From positions 1 to 40,652 of the forward strand of contig JACPWG010000154.1 in NCBI GenBank assembly GCA_016197205.1: a DNA stretch of 40,652 nt, given 5' to 3'. This document shows, piece by piece, positions 16,986-24,117 of this stretch. The notes under the pieces were generated by a model. The model was not told the origin of the DNA. It ran no database searches and was given only the letters and a program-made list of their open reading frames with translations. The position numbers and the translations under genes are program-made. Origin of the DNA: Planctomycetota bacterium (GTDB lineage Bacteria > Planctomycetota > MHYJ01 > WSZJ01 > JACPWG01). Every line of letters begins with the position of its first letter. The first letter of the stretch is position 1.

Positions 16986-18224
16986 CTATTTTTCCGGCGC
17001 CGCCTCGAGCGACCTGAGCAGGCGCGTCGCCTCCCCGACCAGCTCCGATTGCGCGTGTTTCTCCAGCAGCTCCCGGCAGGCGGCCACGGCGCGGACGCGA
17101 TCGCCGGACGCGAGGAAGCTGCGCGCCTTCCCCAGCAGCCCCTTCGCGGCGGACTCCTCCGTTTCGGCGGCTACCCGCTCCACCAAGTCCGGACGCGCAG
17201 AGAGGGCGCGAAGCCGGGCCGCGGCGAACGGCGCGAAGCGCGTGTCGGCGAACTGGCCGGTGACTTGCTCGTAGGCGCGCTGCGCCGGGCCCAACTCCCC
17301 GGCCGCCTCTGCGCGGTAGGCAGCCGCGAAGAGTTCCCCCGCGCGGACGGCGCGCTCCTCGGCCGTGCGCGTGGCCGCGTACTTGCCCAGCACCTCCTGC
17401 CGATTGGTCCCCCACCAGGCGGCCCATGCCTTGCCGTTCTCTCCGAAGTCCGCGCCCGTGAGCCGGCGGAGCGAGTCGGCGACCACCCGTCGTTCCACCA
17501 GCTCGATTTCCCGGGTCACCTTGAGGACCTTCACGTCCTGCACGGCCCCGGAGCTGACCACCCCGAGAATCGGCTTGGCGATCGCCGCGTTGGCCGCGAC
17601 TTCGACGTCGAAGTCCTTGATGTAGGTGATCTGCTGGCCGAAGAACGCGAAGCCGCGGTTCGTCGCGCCCCAAATGAACAGGATGCGCTCGATCAGGACG
17701 CCGATCGCGTGCGGGTTGCCGAGCGCGCCTACGGCCTCCGCGGCGAAGATCCTGCGCAGGATCTCCGCGCTGCCGAGGGCCTCGATGAAGGGCCACGCGG
17801 CCTCCGGCCCTTGGAGCCGCGACAGGCCGGCGACGGCGAGCGTGCGCACCTTGCCGACCGGGTCGCGAAGCGCCGCTTCCACGAGGGCGTCGATCGCGTG
17901 CGGGTCGCGCACCTGTCCGAGCACCTGCGCCGCCATCACGCGTTCGTAGGGGTCCTCCGCGCGGCGGAGCGCCTGCCCCGCCGGTCCGCAGACCGCCTTC
18001 GCCGGAGCCGTGGCGAGGGCCGCGAGCGCCCGCTCGCGGTCCTCTTCGGAGCCGCCCCGCAACGTGCGCAGCTCCGCCTGGACGCGCGCCTCGGTCCAGG
18101 CCGGAGGCGCGCCCGCGTCCTCGTGCCGGCCGCGCCCGGGTCCGTCGGCGGCTACGGTCGCCGCCGTCCCCGCACAGACCGTCGCCAGGGTCATGGCCAG
18201 GAGCCTCGCTCTGATCGCTCGCAT
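16986..18224 (-). CDS. Exported HEAT-repeat protein
   Basis: This 412-residue protein has an N-terminal signal peptide (MRAIRARLLAMTLATVCAGT, cut near residue 24-27). Residues about 45-215 form HEAT-like helical repeats: RALAALATAPAKAVCGPAG, ERVMAAQVLGQVRDPHAI, VGKVRTLAVAGLSRLQGPEA and RIFAAEAVGALGNPHAIGVL. A C-terminal helical segment (YEQVTGQFADTRFAPFAAARL and onward) may be TPR-like. HEAT repeats are scaffolds for protein contacts; no catalytic motif is seen. It starts 4 nt after the stop of the metallo-beta-lactamase-fold gene, so the two form an operon. ATG 18224 was chosen over longer frames because it directly precedes the signal peptide. Confidence 0.82.
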   Translation of the reverse strand: MRAIRARLLAMTLATVCAGTAATVAADGPGRGRHEDAGAPPAWTEARVQAELRTLRGGSEEDRERALAALATAPAKAVCGPAGQALRRAEDPYERVMAAQVLGQVRDPHAIDALVEAALRDPVGKVRTLAVAGLSRLQGPEAAWPFIEALGSAEILRRIFAAEAVGALGNPHAIGVLIERILFIWGATNRGFAFFGQQITYIKDFDVEVAANAAIAKPILGVVSSGAVQDVKVLKVTREIELVERRVVADSLRRLTGADFGENGKAWAAWWGTNRQEVLGKYAATRTAEERAVRAGELFAAAYRAEAAGELGPAQRAYEQVTGQFADTRFAPFAAARLRALSARPDLVERVAAETEESAAKGLLGKARSFLASGDRVRAVAACRELLEKHAQSELVGEATRLLRSLEAAPEK

Positions 18225-18228
18225 CGGG

Positions 18229-19128
18229 TCATCGTCCTCCAGCAGGTGGTTGAACCGCGGGCGGGACCGCGCACGCGCCCTCGGCCGCGCCCGGGGCCCA
18301 GGGCTCGAGGGTCGCGCGTTTCCCTTCGTAGCGAATGAACCCCGCCGGGCGGGCGGCGTCGTGCTCGAAGAAGCACAGCCAGCCTTCCTGAGCCGCCCGG
18401 GGGACAAGCTCCTTTTTTTTTAGGAGCGTTTGGAGCGGGTCCAGGTCGTAGCCCATGATGTAGGGGAGATCCACGTGCGCGGTCGTCGGGATGAGGTCGC
18501 CGAAGTAGATGGCCTTTCGCCCCGCGGATTCGACGAGGACCGCCTGGTGGTGCCGCGTGTGCCCGCCCGTCACGAGGACGCGCACGCCGGGCGCAACTTC
18601 CACGTCCCCTTCCACGAAATCCACGAGCCCGCGCTCCTGGAGCGGCAGGAAATTCGGCGGCAAGTAACTCGCGCGCGAACGTTCGGTGGGGTGCAAGGCG
18701 TCCTCCCACTCGCCGCGCTGGACGACGTAGCGCGCGCGGGGGAAGGCCGGGATCGCGCTCCCGTCCGGCCCGGGGAGGGTGCTGCCGCCGGTGTGGTCGA
18801 AGTGCAGGTGGGTGAGGATCACGAGGTCCACGTCCTGGGGCGCGAGTCCCTCGGCCGCGAGGGACGCGGTGAGGTGCTCCTGCTGCCGGACCGCGAACAT
18901 GCGCCGGAATTTCAGGTCGTCCTTCGCGCCGATCCCCGTGTCGACCAGGATGTTCTTCGTGCCCGTGCGGATGAGGAGCGGCCGCAGGCCGAGCGTGATG
19001 CGGTTCAGGCGGTCCGGCGGCGCGCGCTTCTTCCAGAGGGGCTTCGGGACGATGCCGAACATCGCCCCGCCGTCGAGGCGGAAGACGCCGTCGGAGAGGG
19101 AGGCCAGGTGGAAGTCGCCGAAGTTCAT
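18229..19128 (-). CDS. Metallo-beta-lactamase-fold hydrolase
   Basis: This 299-residue protein has the zinc-binding HxHxDH motif in ILTHLHFDHTGGS (about residues 106-111), a further His in VTGGHTRHHQAV (about 185), and the bridging Asp in IYFGDLIPT (about 206). The N-terminal layout (LASLSDGVFRLDGGAMFG, NILVDTGIGAKDDLKF) is like methyl parathion hydrolase and N-acyl-homoserine lactonase relatives, so lactone or ester hydrolysis is likely, but the substrate is unknown. No signal peptide is evident. Start ATG 19128 gives the normal family N-terminus. A run of nine A on the coding strand (18421-18413) encodes KKK. The HEAT-repeat gene follows immediately. Confidence 0.85.
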   Translation of the reverse strand: MNFGDFHLASLSDGVFRLDGGAMFGIVPKPLWKKRAPPDRLNRITLGLRPLLIRTGTKNILVDTGIGAKDDLKFRRMFAVRQQEHLTASLAAEGLAPQDVDLVILTHLHFDHTGGSTLPGPDGSAIPAFPRARYVVQRGEWEDALHPTERSRASYLPPNFLPLQERGLVDFVEGDVEVAPGVRVLVTGGHTRHHQAVLVESAGRKAIYFGDLIPTTAHVDLPYIMGYDLDPLQTLLKKKELVPRAAQEGWLCFFEHDAARPAGFIRYEGKRATLEPWAPGAAEGACAVPPAVQPPAGGR

Positions 19129-19263
19129 CAGGGCTCCGCGGCTCGTGGTGGTGTCCGGGCGAAGGATGCAGGGTAGGTCCTGAAAGGCTTGTTGGCTCGG
19201 CCGGTACTCCCTGACGCGGCGCAGCCGCAACCAGAAGCGAACGCGGGTGCTACGCCCGTGGCA

Positions 19264-19302
19264 CCCCTCACCCCGACCCGCTCCCCTACGAGGGGAGCGG
19301 GT
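19264..19302 (+). repeat. CCCTCACCCCGACC hairpin repeat, copy 2
   Basis: CCCCTCACCCCGACCCGCTC is followed by a hairpin CGCTCCCCTACGAGGGGAGCG. It is related to 6584-6616. The 19129-19598 gap holds this plus two other repeat families and no gene. Confidence 0.6.
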
Positions 19303-19369
19303 GGTGATTCCCCCGCAACGCTTGGCGCCCGCGCAAGAATTACTTTACGTTGCCGTGGATCGACCGATG

Positions 19370-19478
19370 CCTGGGGGCGCGGGCCTCCGGCCCGCGCAGT
19401 GCGGCCCAGAGGGCCGCGCCCCCAGGAGCCTCGAGGTCCGAATCTGCGCAGTTATTTTTGCGCGGGCGCTTGCGCTGC
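19370..19478 (+). repeat. Triple-hairpin GC-rich repeat, copy 1
   Basis: Three successive hairpins are seen: GCGCGGGCCTCCGGCCCGCGC, GCGGCCCAGAGGGCCGC and TGCGCAGTTATTTTTGCGC. An inverted copy lies at 22572-22672, so the pair brackets the large protease gene at 19599-22553. Confidence 0.8.
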
Positions 19479-19508
19479 GGCGCTAATAACTCCGGGGAAT
19501 GGCATAGG

Positions 19509-19575
19509 CCGCGAGACCGAACGCGAGGGAACCGGAGGGGGCGCTGAGACCGCTCCCTCACGGTCGCGGTTCGGT
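19509..19575 (-). repeat. Dispersed repeat core 'GACCGTGAGGGAGCGGTC', copy 3
   Basis: Reverse-strand copy of the element at 5184-5250, about 65 bp long, including the trailing GGTTCCCTCGCGTTCGGTC part. It lies between the triple-hairpin repeat and the stop of the protease gene. Confidence 0.75.
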
Positions 19576-19598
19576 TTGGCGGTCCCCGCGCGGCCGCG

Positions 19599-22553
19599 TT
19601 ACAGCCCGAGAATGAACTCCTTCCAGGCCTGCTCGACGACGTCGAGGTCCTCGCCGAAGACCGACCGGAAAAAGCCCGCCGGGCTGGTCGGCGTGCCGCG
19701 GCTCGCGCCGGAGTCGTACTTCTGCTTCAGCTTCTGCCACTTCACCTTCAGGTCAGGGTTGGGCGTGTGCCCGAGGAAGTAGTAGAGGGCCCACGCCTGG
19801 CTGTAGAAAACCGTGCTGTCCTGGACCCCCTTGTTGATCGCCGCGCCGGCGTCGCCGTCCAGGAACTCCGCGAGCGGGAGATAGTTCCCGGACTTGAAGG
19901 CCGGTTTCACCCACGGCAGGCGCCAGGGGGAGATGAAGGTGAACGTGAGCTTCTTCCCGTCCCAGGTGTACCCCTCGAAATTGGTGGCCATGCCCTCGTG
20001 ATACCAGGAAGGGGCGTCGGAGGCGGGATTGCTGCGCCCGTAGAAGAGGTGGCAGCCCTCGTGGACCATCGTCGAGAGGAAGCTGTCCTTGGTCTTGAGC
20101 GCGTCGTAGCCGCAGCCGTAATTGCGCGCGGCGATGGCGAAACCGTGGGCGCGTAACGAGCCTTCCTGCTTCTCCTGGATGCAGAAGTTCCGGAAGTCCT
20201 CGAAGGTGCGGAAGGCGTAGATGTTCATTTTCTTGCCCCCCGGCTCCTTCTCGAACACCTCCTTCTCGACGGCGTAGGCCGCCTCGAGGATCGCGGCCAG
20301 CTCGTTCTGGAACTCCTCGGAGGTGTTGGTGCGGATCGCGTAGTGCTCGGTCTCCAGCTCCCACGCGTCCTCCCAGTTGGCTCGAATCGTCGCCAGCTCG
20401 TCGCGGGTGTACCACTTGTCCTTGTACTTGCGGTAGCCCTGGGCGAGGAGGTCCGCCTCCCCCTTGGGGATCCATTTGCCCCCCTGCTTGACGAAGCCCT
20501 TCTGCGCGTACTGGACCAGCTCGTCCCGCGTGATCCACCCGCCGGCCCAGGGCAGGAGTCCCTTTTCGCGATTCGCCTTTTCCTCGGGGGACACGAGGCG
20601 GCCCTGCCAGGCGACGAAGCCGCCGCCGGGGATGGCGAGGCCGAGGCGGGAGGCGAGGAAGGCGTCGCGCGCCTGCCGCTGCGCGGGTTCCCGCTTGGCG
20701 ACCTCGATGAGGAGCTTGTGCGCTTCGCCCAACAGGCCGTTGTCGAGGCAGAAGCCGCTCACCGTGAAGAGGTCGTCGACCGACAGCTCCATGCGCTCCA
20801 GGAGCTCGAACATCTGCACGGGCTTCATCTGGACCCAGTGCAGCGTGGAGGAGCCGCCCTGGAACGTGACCTGGAAGCCGTCGTCCGAGGCGGAGTCGAT
20901 CGCGGCCTTGTATTCGAGCGCGGGCCCGTAGCGCAGGGTGGAGTCCCGGAGCGCCTTGTCGCGGATGGCGGTCTTCAGCCGCTCGTGGAGGTCTGCCAGC
21001 CGCTTGACCTCGGCGGAGCGGGCGTCGACGCGCGCGGCGAGGTCCTGCCAGCGTTCGACGCCGGCGCGGAGTCGGGCGTACTCGTCGAGGGCCTTTTTGT
21101 AGCGGAAGGTGCGGACGAAGGCATCGGTTTCCGCAAGGACCTCGTCGAGCTGCGACGCCGCGCGTTCGCGCTCTTTCTGCGCCTCGCCCGCCTTTGCCGC
21201 CTCCGCGCGGGCCCGTGCCTCCGCCTCGGCTTTGGCGCGTGCGGCCTCGGCCTCCTTCGCGCGTTTGGCCTCGTTCGCCCGCTGCGTCGCCGGGTCCTCG
21301 GTCCGCGGGGCCGCGCCCGGGACGCGAGCCGCACCGGCCGCCCCGCCCGCGCCGGCTCCGCGGTTTTCGGTCCCGCCGGCCTCGGCCGATTTGCGGCCCG
21401 CGCCCGGCTTCACGTGGCGCGGCGGCGACAAGTACGCTTCGGTCGAGTCGCGTGGCGCGTCCGCGGTCGCCAGGTTTTGCACGGTCAGCTCGTCGGGCGC
21501 GCCGGAGAGCTGGTGGAAAACCCCGCCGGCGAAGGCGAGGGCGATGAGTGCGAAGAGGGCGGCGGCGGCCCAGCCGGCGGCGGTCACGAAGGCGCCCTGG
21601 AGGGAGCGGAGCCGGCGCTTCCGTTGGAGCACGAGGAGGCGCGGGACTTCGGACTCCGGCAGCATCCCCTTGGCCACCGCGATCTCGCCGAGAGGGAGGC
21701 GGATGCCCAGCTCCTCCATCTTCTGCTGGGCGTCGAGGCAGGCATTCACCTGGCCGCCGGAGAGGAGGCCCTCGGCGACGAGCAGCTCCCCGAGGAAGAC
21801 GCCCTCGGCGGCCCGTGCGCGGGGTCCACCGAGGGCCTCGCCCAGCTCCGAGCCCGGCTGGGCAAGCGCGGAGGCGCGGAACATGGTCGTTTGCTCGAGG
21901 TTGAGCCAGCCTTTGGCGAGGGCCAGGTCGTCGAGGGACATGTAGATGTCCATCTCGGCGAGCTGGCGCTGGATGCCGCGCAACTCGTCCAGGCGGTCGG
22001 GCGGGATCCAGCCGCGGGACTGCATCTGGTTGCCGAAGGCGGCGTCGACCTTGTCGATGCGACCCGCCTTGCGCTTCCGCTGCGCGTCCCGCAGGACCCG
22101 TTCCTCCAGCTCATGCATCTCCTCCACGACCGAGGGCTCGATGTAGCCTTTGTCGAGGAGCAGCTCTCCGAGCCGGCGCGGGACGCCGAGCTTGTCGAGC
22201 TTCGCCTGGAGGTCGAGGCACTCGCTCAGGTGTTCGCCGGAGACCAGCTTTCGATCGGTGACGATCTTCAGCAGGACCTCGTGCTCCTTGTCGGAGAGGG
22301 AGTGCGGCTCCAGCTCCGGCACCGGCTGTTCGAGGCGCTTCCGCTGCACCTCCACGATGGCCTGGATCGTCTTCGGCGGGAGGAGGCCTTTTTCGAGGAA
22401 GATCTCGCCCAGCCGCTTGGAGATGCCGAGGCTCTTCATCTTGGCCTGGATGCGCAGGCACTCGTCGATGCGCGCCTTCGGGAGGAGTTTGTTGGCGAGG
22501 GCGATCTGGCCGAAGAGGGAGTCCTCGTTCGGCGGCTGGGCTGCGTCGGCCAT
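19599..22553 (-). CDS. Transmembrane DUF1570-like metalloprotease with MshEN/GspE-N-like repeats
   Basis: This 984-residue protein has at least five ~24-residue motifs in residues 13-305 of the form RLGELLLDKGYIEPSVVEEM, PLGEIAVAKGMLPESEVPRL and FLGELLVAEGLLSGGQVNAC. This pattern is typical of GspE-N/MshEN domains, some of which bind cyclic di-GMP. A transmembrane segment follows (about 316-342), then a Pro/Ala linker, an Arg/Glu/Ala coiled coil (about 400-520), repeats around WIPKGEADLLAQGYRKYKDK, and a C-terminal peptidase-like domain. That domain has a zinc-type HExxH in TMVHEGCHLFYG (about 829-833) and a downstream WYHEGMATNFEG whose Glu could be the third ligand. A model is a cytoplasmic sensor array and a protease outside the membrane; substrate and ligand are unknown. 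A shorter paralogue is at 24118-26331. Confidence 0.78.
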   Translation of the reverse strand: MADAAQPPNEDSLFGQIALANKLLPKARIDECLRIQAKMKSLGISKRLGEIFLEKGLLPPKTIQAIVEVQRKRLEQPVPELEPHSLSDKEHEVLLKIVTDRKLVSGEHLSECLDLQAKLDKLGVPRRLGELLLDKGYIEPSVVEEMHELEERVLRDAQRKRKAGRIDKVDAAFGNQMQSRGWIPPDRLDELRGIQRQLAEMDIYMSLDDLALAKGWLNLEQTTMFRASALAQPGSELGEALGGPRARAAEGVFLGELLVAEGLLSGGQVNACLDAQQKMEELGIRLPLGEIAVAKGMLPESEVPRLLVLQRKRRLRSLQGAFVTAAGWAAAALFALIALAFAGGVFHQLSGAPDELTVQNLATADAPRDSTEAYLSPPRHVKPGAGRKSAEAGGTENRGAGAGGAAGAARVPGAAPRTEDPATQRANEAKRAKEAEAARAKAEAEARARAEAAKAGEAQKERERAASQLDEVLAETDAFVRTFRYKKALDEYARLRAGVERWQDLAARVDARSAEVKRLADLHERLKTAIRDKALRDSTLRYGPALEYKAAIDSASDDGFQVTFQGGSSTLHWVQMKPVQMFELLERMELSVDDLFTVSGFCLDNGLLGEAHKLLIEVAKREPAQRQARDAFLASRLGLAIPGGGFVAWQGRLVSPEEKANREKGLLPWAGGWITRDELVQYAQKGFVKQGGKWIPKGEADLLAQGYRKYKDKWYTRDELATIRANWEDAWELETEHYAIRTNTSEEFQNELAAILEAAYAVEKEVFEKEPGGKKMNIYAFRTFEDFRNFCIQEKQEGSLRAHGFAIAARNYGCGYDALKTKDSFLSTMVHEGCHLFYGRSNPASDAPSWYHEGMATNFEGYTWDGKKLTFTFISPWRLPWVKPAFKSGNYLPLAEFLDGDAGAAINKGVQDSTVFYSQAWALYYFLGHTPNPDLKVKWQKLKQKYDSGASRGTPTSPAGFFRSVFGEDLDVVEQAWKEFILGL

Positions 22554-22571
22554 CGGGCGTCGCTCCGTTAG

Positions 22572-22672
22572 GGCCCGCGCAGAAACAACTGCGCATGCAC
22601 CATCCTCAGTGGCCCGCCGGGGCGCGGCCCTCTGGGCCGCGCCGCGCGGGCCGGAGGCCCGCGCCCCCAGGG
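22572..22672 (-). repeat. Triple-hairpin GC-rich repeat, copy 2 (inverted)
   Basis: Read on the minus strand it repeats 19370-19478: GCGCGGGCCTCCGGCCCGCGC, GGCCCAGAGGGCC and TGCGCAGTTGTTTCTGCGC. It lies directly upstream of the protease start (22553), within its likely leader. Confidence 0.8.
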
Positions 22673-22716
22673 GGTAACACCCCGGCGAAAATGGGGGCTG
22701 CTTCCCGCGCGGGCCG

Positions 22717-23682
22717 TCAGCGTTTCCGGGACATGTGTTCGACCACGCGGTCCACGATCGCGTCCACCCCGAGGGTCGGGCGGTAGCCGACCAGCTCGCG
22801 GATCTTCGTCAGGTCCGGCACCCGCCGGCGGAGGTCCTCGAAGCCCTCGGCGTACGCCTGCTCGTAGGGGACGTACTCGATGGCGAGGCTGGGCGAGACC
22901 CTGTCGCGCACCTTGCGGGCGAGGTCCTCGATGCTGATCTCCTCGTCGTTGCCGATGTTGAAGACCTGCCCGACCGCGCGCGGCTCCGCGGTGAGCCGGA
23001 GGATGCCGTCGACCACGTCGGTGACGTAGGCGAAGCACCGGCTCTGCTTGCCGTCCCCGTACACGGAGATCGGCCCGCCGCGCAGGGCCTGCTCCACGAA
23101 CCGGGGGAGGACCATGCCGTACGCACCGGTCTGGCGGGCGCCGACCGTGTTGAAGAGCCGCACGATCACGGTGGGCAGCTTCTGCTCCTGCCAGTAGGCG
23201 AGCGCGAGGAATTCGTCGACGGCCTTGGAGGCCGCGTAACTCCAGCGGGAACGCGAGGTGGGCCCGAGGACCATGTCGTCGTCCTCGCGGAAGGGGACGC
23301 GGCTCCCTTTCCCATAGACCTCGGAGGTGGAGGCGAGGACGACCTTGCGCTTTTTTTTGCTGGCGGACCGCAGGACGCGCTCGGTGCCCGAGATGTTCGT
23401 CTCGATGGTGTGGACCGGCCGCTCGATGATGAGGCGCACGCCGACCGCGGCCGCGAGATGGAAGACGACGTCCGCGCGGTCCACGAGCTCCGCCAGCTCC
23501 CGTTCGTCGAACACCGAGCCCACGACGTAGTGGAAGCGGGGGTTGGCCTTGAGCGGGTCGATGTTCGAGATCGAGCCGGTGCTCAGGTCGTCCAGCACCT
23601 GGACCTCGTCTCCGCGCGCCAGCAGCGCCTCCGCGAGGTGGGAGCCGACGAAGCCGGCGCCGCCCGTGATCAGGTATTGCAT
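22717..23682 (-). CDS. NAD-dependent nucleotide-sugar epimerase/dehydratase
   Basis: This 321-residue extended short-chain dehydrogenase has the Rossmann dinucleotide motif GGAGFVGSH at residues 7-15, VLDDLSTGS with the acidic ribose-binding residue, FHLAAAVGV, the catalytic Ser/Tyr region ASTSEVYGKGSRVPF and SYAASK (Tyr about 149), and RLFNTVGARQTGAYGMV with NIGNDEEISI further on. This fits the UDP-glucose 4-epimerase / UDP-glucuronate decarboxylase group that makes activated sugars for polysaccharide or glycoprotein synthesis; the exact reaction cannot be read from sequence. ATG 23682 starts at the first beta strand. It lies between two paralogous proteases. Lysines near residue 110 are encoded by a run of eight A. 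Confidence 0.86.
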   Translation of the reverse strand: MQYLITGGAGFVGSHLAEALLARGDEVQVLDDLSTGSISNIDPLKANPRFHYVVGSVFDERELAELVDRADVVFHLAAAVGVRLIIERPVHTIETNISGTERVLRSASKKKRKVVLASTSEVYGKGSRVPFREDDDMVLGPTSRSRWSYAASKAVDEFLALAYWQEQKLPTVIVRLFNTVGARQTGAYGMVLPRFVEQALRGGPISVYGDGKQSRCFAYVTDVVDGILRLTAEPRAVGQVFNIGNDEEISIEDLARKVRDRVSPSLAIEYVPYEQAYAEGFEDLRRRVPDLTKIRELVGYRPTLGVDAIVDRVVEHMSRKR

Positions 23683-23696
23683 TGCCACGCCTTTGC

Positions 23697-24050
23697 TGGA
23701 ATCGAACACCACGGCAACCACAGATTTCACGGATTCAACGAGAAACCACAGAGTACGAATCTGTGAAGTCGTCGTTCATCTGTGACACAACAGCCCAAGG
23801 CTTGTTTTTTTTGCAACGAATTCCCCGCAGAAAATTCGCGAGATTGGCGTAACTCGCGGTTCGTCGTCGATCGCAGGCGGGACTGAACCCGAGGGATCCG
23901 AAGGACGCGCTGAGACCGCTCCCTCACGGTCGCGGTTCGGAGCGGCTGCGCCCATCGATTCGCAAGAGTTTCGTCTTTCGGTGTCTTCGGCGTTTTCGGT
24001 GGCTCGTCCCTTCGGTTGCGGCCGTGGGCTGCTCTGGGAAACCTGCGGTT
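23697..24050 (-). repeat. Composite intergenic repeat, copy B (inverted)
   Basis: Reverse complement of the 5066-5368 element, block for block. It adds a fuller CACAGATT palindromic part at 23707-23790 and carries the GACCGTGAGGGAGCGGTC core at 23901-23940. It fills most of the gap between the epimerase and the second protease. I see no gene in it. Confidence 0.8.
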
Positions 24051-24117
24051 TCGTCGTCCCTTGGTTGCCGGGCTGTCGTCGTTTTGGGCTTTGGGCTTTC
24101 CGTGGCGCCGCTGCCGG

